The notes under the pieces: model-generated
Told to the model about the DNA's origin: nothing
Databases searched by the model: none
Seen by the model: the letters and a program-made list of their open reading frames with translations, nothing else
Position numbers and translations under genes: made by a program
Part shown: positions 36,380 through 47,600 of the stretch, piece after piece
Position numbering within the stretch: position 1 is the stretch's first letter
How the letters are laid out: each line of letters opens with the position of its first letter
NCBI GenBank assembly: GCA_948474755.1
Contig: CAOLHI010000415.1
Span: 62,001 to 126,000, forward strand
From: Ctenosaura bakeri
Taxonomy: Eukaryota; Chordata; Lepidosauria; Squamata; Iguanidae
Length of the DNA: 64,000 nt
Reading direction: 5' to 3'

Positions 36380-36520
36380 ATAATGGAGAATCACAGAGTT
36401 GAAAAGTACTGCAAGGCCCATTCTGTCCTGCAGAAATACACAGTCAAAGCATTCTCTACCGATGGCCACCCAGCCTCTGTTTAAAAACCTCCAAAGAATT
36501 GAATCCTTCTCTATATGATA
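36380..36520 (-). mobile_element. CR1 3' fragment, antisense
   Basis: ATGGAGAATCACAGAGTTGA, GATGGCCACCCAGCCTCTG and TTTAAAAACCTCCAAAGAA are antisense CR1 3' signatures. Confidence 0.7.
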
Positions 36521-36528
36521 TACGTTGC

Positions 36529-36785
36529 TAGAATAACTTTTATGCAAAGTTGGAAAGATTCTCATATACTTTCAATCGAGGATTGGGTTGCCAAGCTATA
36601 AAATAGGGCAGAACTGGAGATGTTAACAATTTTATTATCTGGAAAACCTACATGACTGTTTAGACAACAATGGAAAGCTGTCATATCCCTTTGGAAAACT
36701 AAATATGGGGACTTTTTGACAATACATTTAGAGGAATAAGTTCCAGCATACTTGCCCAGATATATAAAACCACATTTCAAGCAAT
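36529..36785 (+). mobile_element. L1 ORF2 C-terminal relic
   Basis: One frame reads RITFMQSWKDSHILSIEDW, VAKL, stop, NRAELEMLTILLSGKPT, stop, LFRQQWKAVISLW. This is the same C-terminal L1 pattern as at 4806-5126, with two in-frame stops. Confidence 0.7.
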
Positions 36786-36959
36786 GCCTAAAGAATTATC
36801 TTATACACTGTAGAGAAATGGTTAATCATGTTAATTTTCTAGGAGTATTGACCATTTTTCACTAGAAGCATCCACTGCTGTTAGGGAAGGGAGTTATTAT
36901 TCTTTTATTTTTGTTTTTAACTATTCCCTTTTTATTGTTTTTACTAAAATATGATCTCT

Positions 36960-37220
36960 CTCGACAATATATATACATACATCTGTGTGTACACACACAC
37001 ACACAGTCAGTCAAGACTTTATTGCAGTTCACAAACCACAAGGCAATAAAATAATCATATATATTCTGCACACAAATAAATACATTCTATACACAACACA
37101 CACATATATAGATATACACATAAACACCAGTATATCCATGGGGAGAGGTGGGATATAAATAAATAAATAAATATTATTGCTATTGTTATTATTATTGTTG
37201 TTGTTGTTATTATATATTTT
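36960..37220. repeat. Microsatellites and SINE/LINE tail
   Basis: Short (AC)n and (AT)n runs, then ATCCATGGGGAGAGGTGGGATATAAATAAATAAATAAAT at 37131-37171 in total extent (the shared LINE/SINE tail) and (TTG)/(TTA) repeats at 37172-37212. Confidence 0.6.
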
Positions 37221-38387
37221 TTCTTTCTCTGCGATACTGTTTTTATTTCTTTGTTTCCTAAAAAATGTACTTTATGCTGCAATTAGTCTATATGTTTTTC
37301 TGGAACGGATCTTCATTTTATAAAAATAAATAGATAAACAAATAAATGAAAATCTCCAAAGAAGGAGATTGCACCACACTCTGCAGAATCTATCCAGCTA
37401 TTTTGGATACTAGATTAAAACAGTAGCAGAAATAAAATAAATTAAACTTGCACATATATGCCCACACCCAAACGTTAGATCCACAGGTTTCTTCTGTTAG
37501 CGATAGGTAGCCCAGAGTTTAGCCCACTCGTGTGCGCTCCCCAGTTGCCATGGAAACTGAGCCATGGAAATACTTTTAAAAAATGGAGTGCATAGGGACC
37601 TTTTCATATATTTTTTTAACAAAAAAGAAAGTAAAAACACAGAGCATTTAATAAGTTTTGCTATCTTCTAATTGGAAATGCCACCCAAATGCAATCAAGG
37701 GAGTGAGCTGCCCATCTTGCATTAAAGGGGAACTTGCACTTGAAGCGAACTCAGCATTACTTTGAAAATAAAATGTGCTCCTGCAATTTCCAAGTGTTGC
37801 TTTTGCTGTTAATGTTTCCCCCGACCTCGGTCTGTTATGTTATTTGATGCTGCTTTCCATATCAAGCTGCAGGTTTGCCTCCCAATCCTGTCTCTTGCTG
37901 CCAAAAGGCAGAGCTATATAAATTTCTAAAAATCTCTGGAGATGAATGGTGGGAAGAACATGCAACTCTGTCGTGTGACTTTAGATTAAGATCTTGCTAT
38001 GATCGGGATTTCATTTAGACCAGGGCAGCAGTAATGCAGAAGAACGGGTAGAGGAATGACCAACAGCTGCGAGAACCTATAATATGTGGGGTGGGATTAG
38101 TGTCTCTTGAAAAAGTCAGAAGGTGGAACTAAAAGTGCTATTGACACACCTCAGTCAACGAAGCCTCTGTCAATCAAGCACCTTTCTACAAAATATTTTG
38201 TATTCATTTTTCCTCCTTGTCCTCTGTCTGTCTGGAGGGCTTTTAGCAGCATTTGCAATGGGAGGATGGCCAAAGAGGGCTAGAAAAACACAGACGCTCA
38301 GTCGTGTGGCAGCAGTGCCGCTGCAGTGGACAATGCAATACATTGGGAAAGATTCCCTGCTATTAAAACGAACTTTTTGCCCGAGAT
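37221..38387. other. Unique intergenic sequence, no gene called
   Basis: A CR1-like scrap lies at 37350-37400. From about 37480 to 38100 the sequence looks single-copy. The 88-codon frame at 38123-38389 has no known domain. Confidence 0.4.
37544..37557. promoter_or_regulatory. RFX X-box-like motif
   Basis: GTTGCCATGGAAAC differs at one base from the palindromic X-box GTTGCCATGGCAAC. It lies about 35 kb upstream of GNAO1 in single-copy-looking sequence. Function is unproven. Confidence 0.35.
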
Positions 38388-38925
38388 GAATTTCCTATTC
38401 CAAAATCTACCAGCAATTGTAAATGATCAACCATTTCTTTTTTTTATATCATTTTATTAAAGTTTCACAAATAAAACAAACATTTATTATTGCTATTTTG
38501 CATGAAATATTTCTTGAATCTTCCAAACTGATCTAGATTTCATTTTCATTATCTCTTAACATTGTGATATCTTTGTACTGCATTTTTCAGCTATTTTACA
38601 CGTTGGTACATAGCATTTCCATTTCCATATCACTGCTTCATGATATCTAGCATAATCATCACAATGAAATTTTCCTACGTATTACCATGAATTATAGACT
38701 TCTATCAAAAGTCACCCAGCTATGATCAACCATTTCAAAAATGGCAAAAAGATATTTGCAATTCCTCTGGGTGGTCAGCAAACCAAGAACAAAATGGAAA
38801 ATCCTAACGGGTTTGAAAATGAGGGGTGGGTGTGGCATTCTTGACCTTAAAACTTACTTTTATGCAAGCGGAATGACGTCGCTAGCCGATTGGTTTACTT
38901 TGCAAAATGAAAGAACACTTAAGCC
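38388..38925 (+). mobile_element. L1 ORF2 relic split by an insertion
   Basis: Before the insert the frame reads FLFQNLPAIVNDQPF. After it, QKWQKDIC is followed by KPRTKWKIL, GGCGILDLK and ASGMTSLADW. Together these match the L1 ORF2 segment FQNLP...F..WQ..I..F.W..KPR.K...L......GG.G.PDL......A...DW. A frameshift lies near 38765. Confidence 0.75.
38438..38721 (-). mobile_element. L1-like 3'-end insertion with 15-bp TSD
   Basis: 284 bp flanked by ATGATCAACCATTTC (38423-38437 and 38722-38736). The plus strand begins with a T-run, so the poly(A) end is on the minus strand. Near the tail it resembles the insertion at 12748 (TTTTATTAA...CACAAATA.AA). Confidence 0.88.
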
Positions 38926-39031
38926 ATTTCCACACAAAGTTGCCATCCCGCAAGAGCCATGGGTTGTTTCTGCTTCAGGAGTTGTGCTACCACATGATGT
39001 TGTCACTAACCGGATGCTATTCCTTCTCTAT

Positions 39032-39211
39032 GGCCGTTTCCACACTAGCCTGTTATAGCGCTACAATTCCATTTTCAACATCCTCTGGAATCCTGGGGTT
39101 TGCAATTTCAAGAGGGGCCGGCCGGCCCCTCTTGAAACTGCAAACCCCAGGATTCCAGAGGATGTTGAAAGTGGAATCATTGTGCAATAACAGGCTAGTG
39201 CGGAAATGGCC
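39032..39211. mobile_element. MITE, near-perfect palindrome
   Basis: GGCCGTTTCCACACTAGCC to GGCTAGTGCGGAAATGGCC with the centre GAGGGGCCGGCCGGCCCCTC. The arms CAACATCCTCTGGAATCC and GGATTCCAGAGGATGTTG pair exactly. It lies about 110 bp after the L1 relic. Confidence 0.85.
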
Positions 39212-39829
39212 CAAGCACTGCAAAACCACCTTATATTATTTCCAGAAAAAATCTGTTAAGTGTTTCCTTTAATGCTTCACTCTCGTCAGTCGGCTCACTG
39301 CAGAATCGTAATAGCACTTAGCACTTTCTCTGATCCTGGATCCAGCAGTGGGCAGGCTGTGGGCATGCCCAACTTGTCCCTCCCGCAGTGACTCCCATGG
39401 CATGGTAACTTTGAAAACTATCACCTCTCTATGTTTATTTTAAAGTTCTCCTTTGAGTTAAAACTTTTTTTTAAATTTTTTTTTAGAAATATACTTTTAG
39501 GCATTATAGTGTGAAAATGCAATAGTGTACTGGCGTGTTTAGTATGGTTTCCAAAGAAAAACAAACAAACAAAAACCCCAACCAATCAGGGGCCGTGGGG
39601 TGGCGTGAAGGCAACAAAAAGGAGTGGCCAAGGACACTGTAGCGCAAAAGGAACACTGGTGGCAATACCGCTACTCATCTGCTTAAGGTGAAAGGGTACA
39701 GAAAACAACATTTCCAATCTGCTACCATTGGGCCAGTGGCAATGCTAGGATTGTAACGGTGTGTTGTGCTAGTGCGGAAATAGCCTTACGCTTGAAAATA
39801 ATAATAATAATATTTTTTCATATAAAATA

Positions 39830-40060
39830 ATATTTCTGTGCATTGTTTTCTTTGCTGAAAATGCTACTTCCCGTACACACAAAAAGAGCCGTGTGTGAAT
39901 TTTGTGCAAAATAAGTCTGAAATTGTGAAAAGTCTTCCAGATCTGTGCATTTTCCAAAGTCTTTTTCACAGCAAGAAGATAACTGCTAGAATTACTCATT
40001 GCTTCCTTGGAGAGTGAAACTGGCAAAGGATTGCATCCCTGAAAGGTCCTGGGTATTACG
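39830..40060. repeat. Unclassified interspersed repeat
   Basis: The order GTGCATTG...CTACTTCCC...GTGTGTGAATTTTGTGCA...GCAAGAAGATAACTGCT...GATTGCATCCCTG is repeated in divergent form at 51880-52275 (GTGCGAATTTTATGCAG...GAAGAACACTGCTAAAAGGA...GAATTGCATCCCTG). Confidence 0.5.
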
Positions 40061-41446
40061 CATTGCAAACGCACTTGTTTGCATGTGTGCTCACGTGCTT
40101 GTCCAGTTCCTTGCTGCCTGCTTCTGACACTGCTGTTGCGGTGTTCAGTCTGCTCTGAGTCAAAAGCATGATATCAAACAGCTTGCAGAGTCTCTCTCTA
40201 TCTCTCTGTCTATTTTTAGCCTGCCTCGCTGAAGAACAGTAAAGGCAAACATACGAAGGGGCTAGCGTAATGAAAGTGCCAGCAAGTGTTTGAATAAAAA
40301 CCAGTCTGCCTGCGAAATCATCTCCGTCTCTCTCTCCCCGTCTCTCTCCCTCCCTGTTCCATCCCTCTGTGTGTGCACAATTGCAGAAGTCAAGAAACTG
40401 AGAGAATTGGCTATCGCTCGTTCCTGAAATAGAATTACGGACCCACGGAGGAGGTCTTGTTGCCTGTCTGAACAGATCAGCAGCCATATTAAAGTTTCTG
40501 GAATCCATGTGGTGGTGGTGGTGGGTTAGGCAAAAAGGGAATATGAGACCTAGACCACAGCCTTCCACAAAGTCAGAAAAATAAGACAGATATCTTTCTC
40601 TCAAGGAAATATGGGTTGCACTGATATACTTCCCAGACCTTGCTATGGTTTCAACATGTGGCTTTTCTCTGGGGGTCTCCAGCAAGGTTGTGACCCATCT
40701 GTGGTCTTTTCCAGGGAGGAGGAGAGTGGAAGGGAAAGAGAGAGAGAGAGAGACCCTGAGACACAGACACACACATGCAAACTACACATGCACACACTGG
40801 GGTTGCTAGGTGACCGCAACAGGCTTGTTCTCTTTCCCACCCCTGAAATAGATTCCAAGCCAGCCAGAGGCAGGCAGATTGATGGAGAGGAAGGCCAGTT
40901 TCTCAGGATGGCTGCTCAAGGTCAGACACATACACACATGACATGGAGACCAAGGGGGACACTGGGAACCGTTGGCACCTCTGTCTCTCTTGACCCAGCC
41001 AGCCCTCTCAAAGAAGCCTCTCCAGCCCAGTGCTGGTCTTCTCCGTGCTCCCCAGTCCAGTCTTGGTCAACTTCCCCATGACTGCCTTGGAGAGGACTGG
41101 TAGGCTCAAGATCAGATCTTGCCCCCTGGTTTCCCTCCCTTCCTCTTGCCAAGGCCCAGCTTCTCTTTCTGTCTTTTTGCCAAACGTAGGGGGAAAAAGT
41201 ATGTGGAATCTATTTTGGTCAACTTGTCGAGGAAACTTGAAAATTTGAGAACTTCCTGACATGTAGCTGAAAGATTTTCTTCTCCTTCTAGTGGTGGCAT
41301 GGAGTTGCGTGCATTTCCCCCACGTTAGCAATCATTTGTGTTTTATAAGTAATGTGCGTGTACATGTTACTAAACTAACTTTAGTTATTCATTATATTCA
41401 GGCAAATCCTGTTATTTGATTTTAACTTGCTATGAGTCCAGGAAGA
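40061..41446. other. No supported gene; longest non-repeat ORF of the window
   Basis: The minus-strand frame 40056-40772 (238 codons) begins in CT-rich sequence and has no recognisable domain, no favourable start context I can defend and no exon boundaries. GA/CA-rich simple sequence lies at 40735-40800. Confidence 0.35.
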
Positions 41447-41520
41447 GCCAGTGGGGTGTAGTGTTTTGAGTCGCAGACGAGGACTCTGGAGCGGGGGGAC
41501 TAGGGTGTATATCATGGGCC
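41447..41520 (+). mobile_element. SINE head fragment
   Basis: GCCAGTGGGGTGTAGTGTTTTGAGT followed by GACGAGGACTCTGGAG, in total about 75 bp, resembles the tRNA-like head of the ACA-tailed SINE. No body is visible. Confidence 0.45.
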
Positions 41521-42299
41521 AGTGGTTTGCAACATTCGATTAAAAAAAGGACTAAAAAAAGAAGGCTGGAATTCAGTATTGGACTTAATTCGGTGGGAAG
41601 CAGAATTGAACAGTATTGTAACATCCGTATTCAGCCAGGGGCTGCCGTGACAACGCTAAGTAGGGAAGCCAGAGAAGTGACCATTGTGCGTTAGTCCTGG
41701 TGCTCATTGGTTCTGATGCACAATGGAGGCCAAGATGCCACAAGTGATCATACACCCCTGGACAAGGGCTAGGAACTGTCAGGGCTCATCAGGCACTCCC
41801 AGTGCATGTCAGATCAATGAACAGGGATTGCCAGTGCACATCAGTGGGTCCTGGAGTGCAGTGGGACACCGGCCAGGGAGTGCTCATTTGGACACACTTG
41901 TCAGTCGTGTGCAAATCAGACAGAATCTGCTCTGAGGTGTTTCAGCAGGTCAGGTGCTCTCATCCGCTCCATCATCCTCAAAGGGCTCATTCTGGTTCTC
42001 CTTGCCCCAGCTAGTAGATGTGAAAATAACATTTTAAAAAAGCACATTTTTCTACAAGGAACTCTGATTTGAAGCCACACATATGCATTTGTATATGTCA
42101 AAAATGTGTTTCTTCTCTTGGCATCTCTTTTATCCTCATCACTCCAATCTAATTACACTTCTTATACAGTACTAAGAATTTAAAGTTTAAAATGGAAGTA
42201 TAAAGGGCCTATCAATATTGTCATCAGGTCACCCTCATTCCCTTCCCAGGTATCAATATTGATAAGTCCGTTATTTTTTTCTCAATGGGAGAGGGTCTA
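41521..42299. other. No recognisable gene
   Basis: Intergenic sequence. 41700-41890 is enriched in GTGCA/TGCAC words like 44570-46030. Confidence 0.4.
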
Positions 42300-42640
42300 A
42301 TCTGCTTTGGCTCCCAGTTTATGGAATATTCTCTCCTTGGAGGCCTGATTGGTGCCAAAGCTGGTGGCATTCTGGTGCCAAGTCAAAACATGACTTTTTA
42401 TTGAAGCCTAACTGATTTTATCCATTTCACATACCTTTTAACGGTTCATTTTTGCTTTAATTGGCCTCAGATAGTTTTGTTTTCAGGTGTGAAGTGGTTG
42501 AATGGGCTTTTAGTCTTTTAAAAATATTCTCATTTTTTTTTTAAAAAAAATAATCTAAATGGGTTTCTGAACGGTGCCCCGAGTTTCTTATATATGGGGC
42601 AGGATATAAATAATAATAATAAAAATAAATGAAAGAAACA
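42300..42640 (+). mobile_element. L2-like LINE 3' UTR
   Basis: CCAGTTTATGGAATATTCTC, GACTTTTTATTGAAGCCTAA, then a T-rich 3' UTR ending TATGGGGCAGGATATAAATA plus (AAT)n, the usual L2-like tail. Confidence 0.6.
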
Positions 42641-43389
42641 ATGGAGGAAATCCTTGCCCCCCAGACTGCCTTTTGTCTTTATCTCTAATAGATGGTTCTT
42701 TGATCTTCTCAGAAATATTTATGAGTACAAAATCAATCAGATTAAAAGGCAGTGGATATTCCAAGGTGTGGAAAAGCAGAACTGTGGTGAAACTGTGAAA
42801 AGAATCCTCCACCATGCCTTAAGCTGTATCTTTTAGGTGAAAGAAACATGTTTTTCAAGCACTTTTTTTAAAACGGTCCTTCCCAGCAGGTCAAAGATAT
42901 GGCCAAGAACATCTTGTGCCATTTTGATGAGCACCCAGATAACTAGACTCTATTGTGTGCATGTGGATTTTTTTTCCATTTGCAATACCTTGTTTTTTAA
43001 GAGCTTTTCTCCTCCATTCTCTCTGTCTCTTCCCTCTTTGCTCAGTGCAGCCTAGATTTTAAATATTTCATTCACTGAAGCTGGCCGGCAGGCTCACTTC
43101 CGCCTGGTAAAACCACAGCAGCCGGAGAAGGCAACCGGAAAAGGACAAGCGTGGAATAGAGTCTGTATGACTCACGTAACGTCCTCTCCTTGTCTCTCCA
43201 AGATGGACCACAGGTTAAGCTATTCAAGATTTTTTAAAACCAGCTTTCTTTTTCTTCAGCTTTCTTTTTAAGATCATTTTGTTTTATAGAAAAATTCACT
43301 CTGGGGCTACAAGACGACTCCAGTTTTCTGCCCAATTGCCCCGACTGTGCATTTCTTCTGATTAAAAAAAAAAAAAAAAGTGAGCACAA
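42641..43389. other. No recognisable gene
   Basis: Intergenic sequence with a poly(A) run at about 43364-43379 directly before the SINE below. Confidence 0.4.
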
Positions 43390-43617
43390 GGAGCCCTGGT
43401 GGCGTAGTGGTTAAATGCCAGCACTGCAAGCCAAAAGGCTGTAAGTTCGATCCTGCCGGGCTCCAAGGTTGACTCAGCCTTCCAACCTTTCGCAGATCAG
43501 TAAAATGAGTACCCAGCTTGTTGGGGGCATGTATAGAAATGTTTCAAAATACATGCTATTTGTAAGTTGTTCGCCGCCTCAATCCATATGGAGAGGAGGG
43601 ATACAAATAAATAAATA
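43390..43617 (+). mobile_element. tRNA-derived SINE, nearly full length
   Basis: A pol III A box TGGCGTAGTGG (43400-43410) matches TRGCNNAGYGG, and a B box GTTCGATCC lies at 43445-43453, spaced as in tRNA genes. The body includes CTCAGCCTTCCAACC. The 3' end GCCGCCTCAATCCATATGG, then GAGAGGAGGGATACAAATAA, copies the LINE tail at 29870-29910, which implies mobilisation by that LINE. Confidence 0.88.
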
Positions 43618-44362
43618 AGAAAAAAAAAATTCTACATCAAACAGGCCCAACACAGTATGTCCCCCAATGCAGTTCTGTGTCCTTTCTCTGCCCTGGAAGA
43701 TATCAGGCCTGAAGAGGGGCTGCTGTTGCTCCTCATTCCCAGTGGGATGAGGAATGGGGGAGGCCATTCAGATGATGAAGGAGCTACTGGCCTTGGCATG
43801 GAGGGCCAGGGAGACAGAAGGGAGTGCAACTGCCTTTCCCTTCCCCTTGGAGCCAGGAATGACTGCATCTTCATTGTCTGAATGACCTCTGAATAGCCCC
43901 CACCCTCCCTTCCAAAATGAGAGATAAGTGCACATAAACCACATTTCCATGAGTGTTGTTCCTTGCCAACTTAGACAGTTTTTGAAGCCTGTTTCATCTG
44001 GATGACTCGCCTCTCAGTTCTGGGAACTGTTGTTTTGTAAAGACATTGTGAATCTCTTCCAGATATACATAATTATCCCACCTGAACCAGTACCAACCCA
44101 CCTGGGATTTAAGATCCATTGGGGAAGCTTTGCTTGTGATGCCTGAGTGTAATGTGGCCCACAGAGAAACCACACATGGAAGGGAGCTCTCAGTGTTGGA
44201 ACTCTGTGGAACTTCTGACTGTCAAAGATCTGGTTCTTTTCCTCAAAAGCTTATCTTTTTGTTCAGGAATTGTCATCTTGTTGTCGCCGTCGTCGTCATC
44301 CTCATCGCCATCACAAGCCTCATCATCTTATTTATTTATTATGGCCAAGACTCTACATCATA
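43618..44362. other. No recognisable gene
   Basis: Overlapping frames at 43632-43881 on both strands have no known motif. (CGTCGTC) repeats occur near 44283-44300. Confidence 0.4.
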
Positions 44363-44466
44363 GGCCATTTCTGCCGGTCGGCCCCTCCTGAAACTGCAAA
44401 CCCCAGGATTCCATAGGAGGTTGAAAGTGGAATCATTGTGCTATAACAGACTCATGTGGAAATGGC
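44363..44466. mobile_element. MITE, left arm deleted
   Basis: The terminal GGCCATTTCTGCC is joined directly to GGTCGGCCCCTCCTGAAAC and a complete right arm ending GTGGAAATGGC. ATA follows both ends if the last C is lost. Confidence 0.75.
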
Positions 44467-44569
44467 ATAGTCTACATTGTGTAACTTAATGAATGCTTAG
44501 CTAGGTTGCAGGAGTACAACAAAACCCTGTTTGTGAAACATACCGCGAGCATTTCTGTTGTGGTTTGGG

Positions 44570-46030
44570 CTCTTCTGGTGCCCACTGGGCACTTGCAATA
44601 TGCATTGAGAACATGAATGTGCATCAAGCACTTGTAACACACACTGACCTCTTCTTAATGAGTTTTTCAAATGAGTCCATGTTATTCTTGCATCTTTTCA
44701 ACTGTTTCTTCCTTGTACTTTCCTTTCTCTTGACCAGTTTGGTGAGACCTTACTTTGCATTCCAGAATCTTTTTGCGATCGTTGTCCAACTTTAGTCCAT
44801 CTTGCTGGGGTGAGTGTCAACGTGTACTGTTATGCCATTGACTTTCTCACCTTCTCACGTTGAGTGTAAATGATATATTTCTTTCTGTACACCTGGACTA
44901 CTTTGCCAATTTGCTACCCTTTGTAATGGCCCTGGATGGCTTGGACTTCATTATTCTTTCGGACAGGCAAAGAACGGACATTGTATTTCTGCCTCAACTC
45001 CTTGGACAGAGGAAAAGAAGTGACCTTCCTGCAAATATGAGATGGTGCATTGAAGTGCCGTTTGCAATTCTGCTTGCAGTCAGAGGTCGCAAATGGATTG
45101 AACTCATTTTGGCCTCTGCTATCTTGGTGATGGCCTCTTCTGACATGCTCCAGCACTTCCCAGCTGGTGTCTAGATGCACATTTGTGGAGTGCCCTGATG
45201 CACATTGGTGCCCATGGCACATCAGTCACTCCACTATTGTACAATGGATGCCATATATCAGTTGTCAACTTTTTCTTTACTATGGACCCCCTTTAAATAT
45301 CATTTATTGCTGCCGACCAACAAGACTTAACTTAAGGTGGCTTCTGGCTGTATGCGGGGTAGCAAGAAATATCACATGCATTCTTTCAGACACAGTAAAG
45401 TTACAGTTGGCCCTCCACATTCACTAGCGTTAGGGAACAACCTCACAAAAATGGAAAAATGGAAAATATCAAAATGTATGCATGTACGTCTGTGGGCCCA
45501 TTCACTCTACAAGATTATAGCACTATTATTCTACTTTAACTGTTGTGGCTGACTGAAGACTGAGCCATCCCAGAACTCTTTACATTCCAACAGAAATAGC
45601 CCACATTATATAGTGTTAGGAAAAGTCGTCTGTCTCCCTTACTCCCTCTGTCCCTTCAGCTGCTGTGAACACTGCAGCTAAGTCCAGAGCAAACAGGGAA
45701 GCCTCAGGTGTGAAGGTGACATTACTGCCTCTGCTCAAGAAAGCCTAGAGTTGGTGTTATCCCATGCAGCGGGTCATTTTTTCCCCTTGATATGGAATAG
45801 TGGAATTCAGTTCAAAGCTGTGGAAGCCAAGTTGTACCTGTAGCACCATTGTGCATGGATGCACATTGAGCATGGGTGTGCATGTGCATCGTGCCTGATG
45901 GTTGTGTATCTTGTGCATAGATGTTCATGTGCATTTGATATCTCAGTTCAGTTGCCCAATGTTGCCATGCGGTGCAAGGGATGCGTAATACAGGTCATGC
46001 ATATCTCTGCCTGCAAAAAATCTGTGCTAT
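44570..46030. repeat. GTGCA/TGCAC-rich degenerate sequence
   Basis: Words such as TGTGCATC, GATGCACATTG and GTGCATGTGCATC recur irregularly at 44570-44640, 45170-45215 and 45850-46000. The class is unknown. 45258-45400 is the same old repeat as 8030-8170. No coding signal. Confidence 0.4.
45404..45490 (+). mobile_element. Tigger-like terminal fragment
   Basis: TA then CAGTTGGCCCTCCACATTC, followed by AATATCAAAATGTATGCATG. The other two copies (9415, 62607) share the end and the ATATCAAAA.TGTG segment. The TA before the end fits the Tc1/mariner-pogo target site. Confidence 0.6.
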
Positions 46031-46432
46031 ACAAACTCAGTGTCCACATGAGTGAAACCGTAGAACTTAGAGACATGACATTATTCTTCCTGCCTTCTGT
46101 TCCACACTCTTACTGTCACTATGACTACCAGACTGTCATTGGTCACCTCATGCATCTCCTGTTTTCAAAGTGGCACATAGCTGTTCCAAGACCAACAGAG
46201 TCACTGTCCCTGATTGGCTATTTACTCAGTGACATTTGCCTGCCATGTTTGCCATTGCTGTTGATCCAGAACATGACAGTTTTGCTCATGTGGCCTCTTG
46301 CAAGGACAAAGAAGCAAACAAGCAAAAGAGAAAAAAAAAACCTTAAGAGTATCTCTGTTTTTTTCATTTATAGCTTCTCTGTTTATATTTTGCCCTACAT
46401 TTCCTTCTCAAATTCTGATTTAAATAGGAAAA

Positions 46433-46438
46433 TGTCTG

Positions 46439-46485
<47 letters not shown>
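46433..46485. repeat. (TATC)n microsatellite
   Basis: About 12 units of TATC/CTAT. It lies inside a 244-codon frame (45859-46593) that has no known domain and is not called. Confidence 0.95.
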
Positions 46486-46487
<2 letters not shown>

Positions 46488-46634
46488 TGTTCATACACAT
46501 TTGTGCATATGCACACATGCACATATTGCTGCAATTGGAGCATGTACAGTATTCCATATTCCTTTGTTCCTTCAGCTCTTGCCTCACCTCTAGAATTGCT
46601 AATGCATAAACTTCTACCATCAAAACACACATTA

Positions 46635-46815
46635 CACAGTTATAGCACTATGATTCCATTTTAATCGCCATGGCTCCTTCCTAGGGAAAGGCAGTATTGC
46701 TCTCCAATTCTAAATGCCCTCCCTAAACTGCCAGTTTCAGGATTTCATGGTATGGGACCATGGCAGTTAAACTGGAATCATTCTGGCATGATTTTGCATT
46801 GTCAAAAGGTCCATA
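46635..46815. mobile_element. Old MITE relic
   Basis: TTATAGCACTATGATTCCAT, then ATGGCAGTTAAACTGGAATC and TTTTGCATTGTCAAAAGGTCC resemble arms and ends of the palindromic MITE but are strongly decayed. Confidence 0.45.
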
Positions 46816-47469
46816 GTGATAGCTTCATATATATGAAAACACCCAAATATTATTTTGGTTGATGTTTTAATAAATATAAGGAGGTGCTGGTTTTTGTGTG
46901 CATCTGTCCCATGTGGGAAAACCAGACCACCGAACAGGAGAATGCATGCAGTCCTTTGAACTGAGCTGCCTTTTTTTTTTGCATTGTTGGACTCACCATA
47001 CCAGGGGTGAGAATTATGCAGACTTCCAAATATTGGGTTGAATTTGATTAACATTTGAGTTTTCCTTTGAAAAGTTTAAACTATAAATTACCTACAAGCA
47101 AATAATAAATTCATAAGTTTACCAAAGATGTTTGATCATTCTTCAATCTCTGATAGAAAAAAAGACTTGTTGTTTCCTTTTTTATCCATAAACATTAGTT
47201 GACCTTTTCTTATTACTTCTCACTTATCCTTTGTTGGAATTGCTTACCTAAATTTACATAAACTTCTTTATGTTTAGTTTTATTTCCATCCTTCAGTCCT
47301 TTCTGCCTCTTTCTTTAACTTCCTTACTTCTGTCATAATACAGGTATGTTCAATGATCTTTTCAAAGTATTTTAGTATACTTTGAGCTTCTTTATAAGTA
47401 TCTTCAAGATGACTTCTACACTAGACAAGTGGATGTGTTGATCGGCGGGTTCAATGTGAAAAAACATCT

Positions 47470-47600
47470 GGAGTCTTCCTGGTGGTGCAATGGTTAAATG
47501 CTGGTACTGCAGCCACAAGGTTGTGAGTTCGATCCTGCCGGGCTCCAGGTTGACTTGCTTTGCACTGATAAGCAATATAGAAATGTAACTGCTATTGCTG
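47470..47600 (+). mobile_element. tRNA-derived SINE, 5' fragment
   Basis: The same family as 43390-43617: TGGTGCAATGG (degenerate A box) and GAGTTCGATCCTGCCGGGC (B box region) with most of the body deleted before a short tail. Confidence 0.75.

Noticed and set aside
40056..40772. 238-codon minus-strand ORF
   Set aside because: No recognisable domain, pyrimidine-biased start region, no splice signals or repeats explaining it. ORFs of this size occur by chance in 64 kb over six frames.
43390..43460. Possible functional tRNA gene
   Set aside because: A and B boxes are present, but there is no cloverleaf with anticodon arm, and a SINE body and LINE-type tail follow.
45859..46593. 244-codon plus-strand ORF
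   Set aside because: It runs through a (TATC)n microsatellite and GTGCA-rich sequence, with no domain or codon pattern of a gene.
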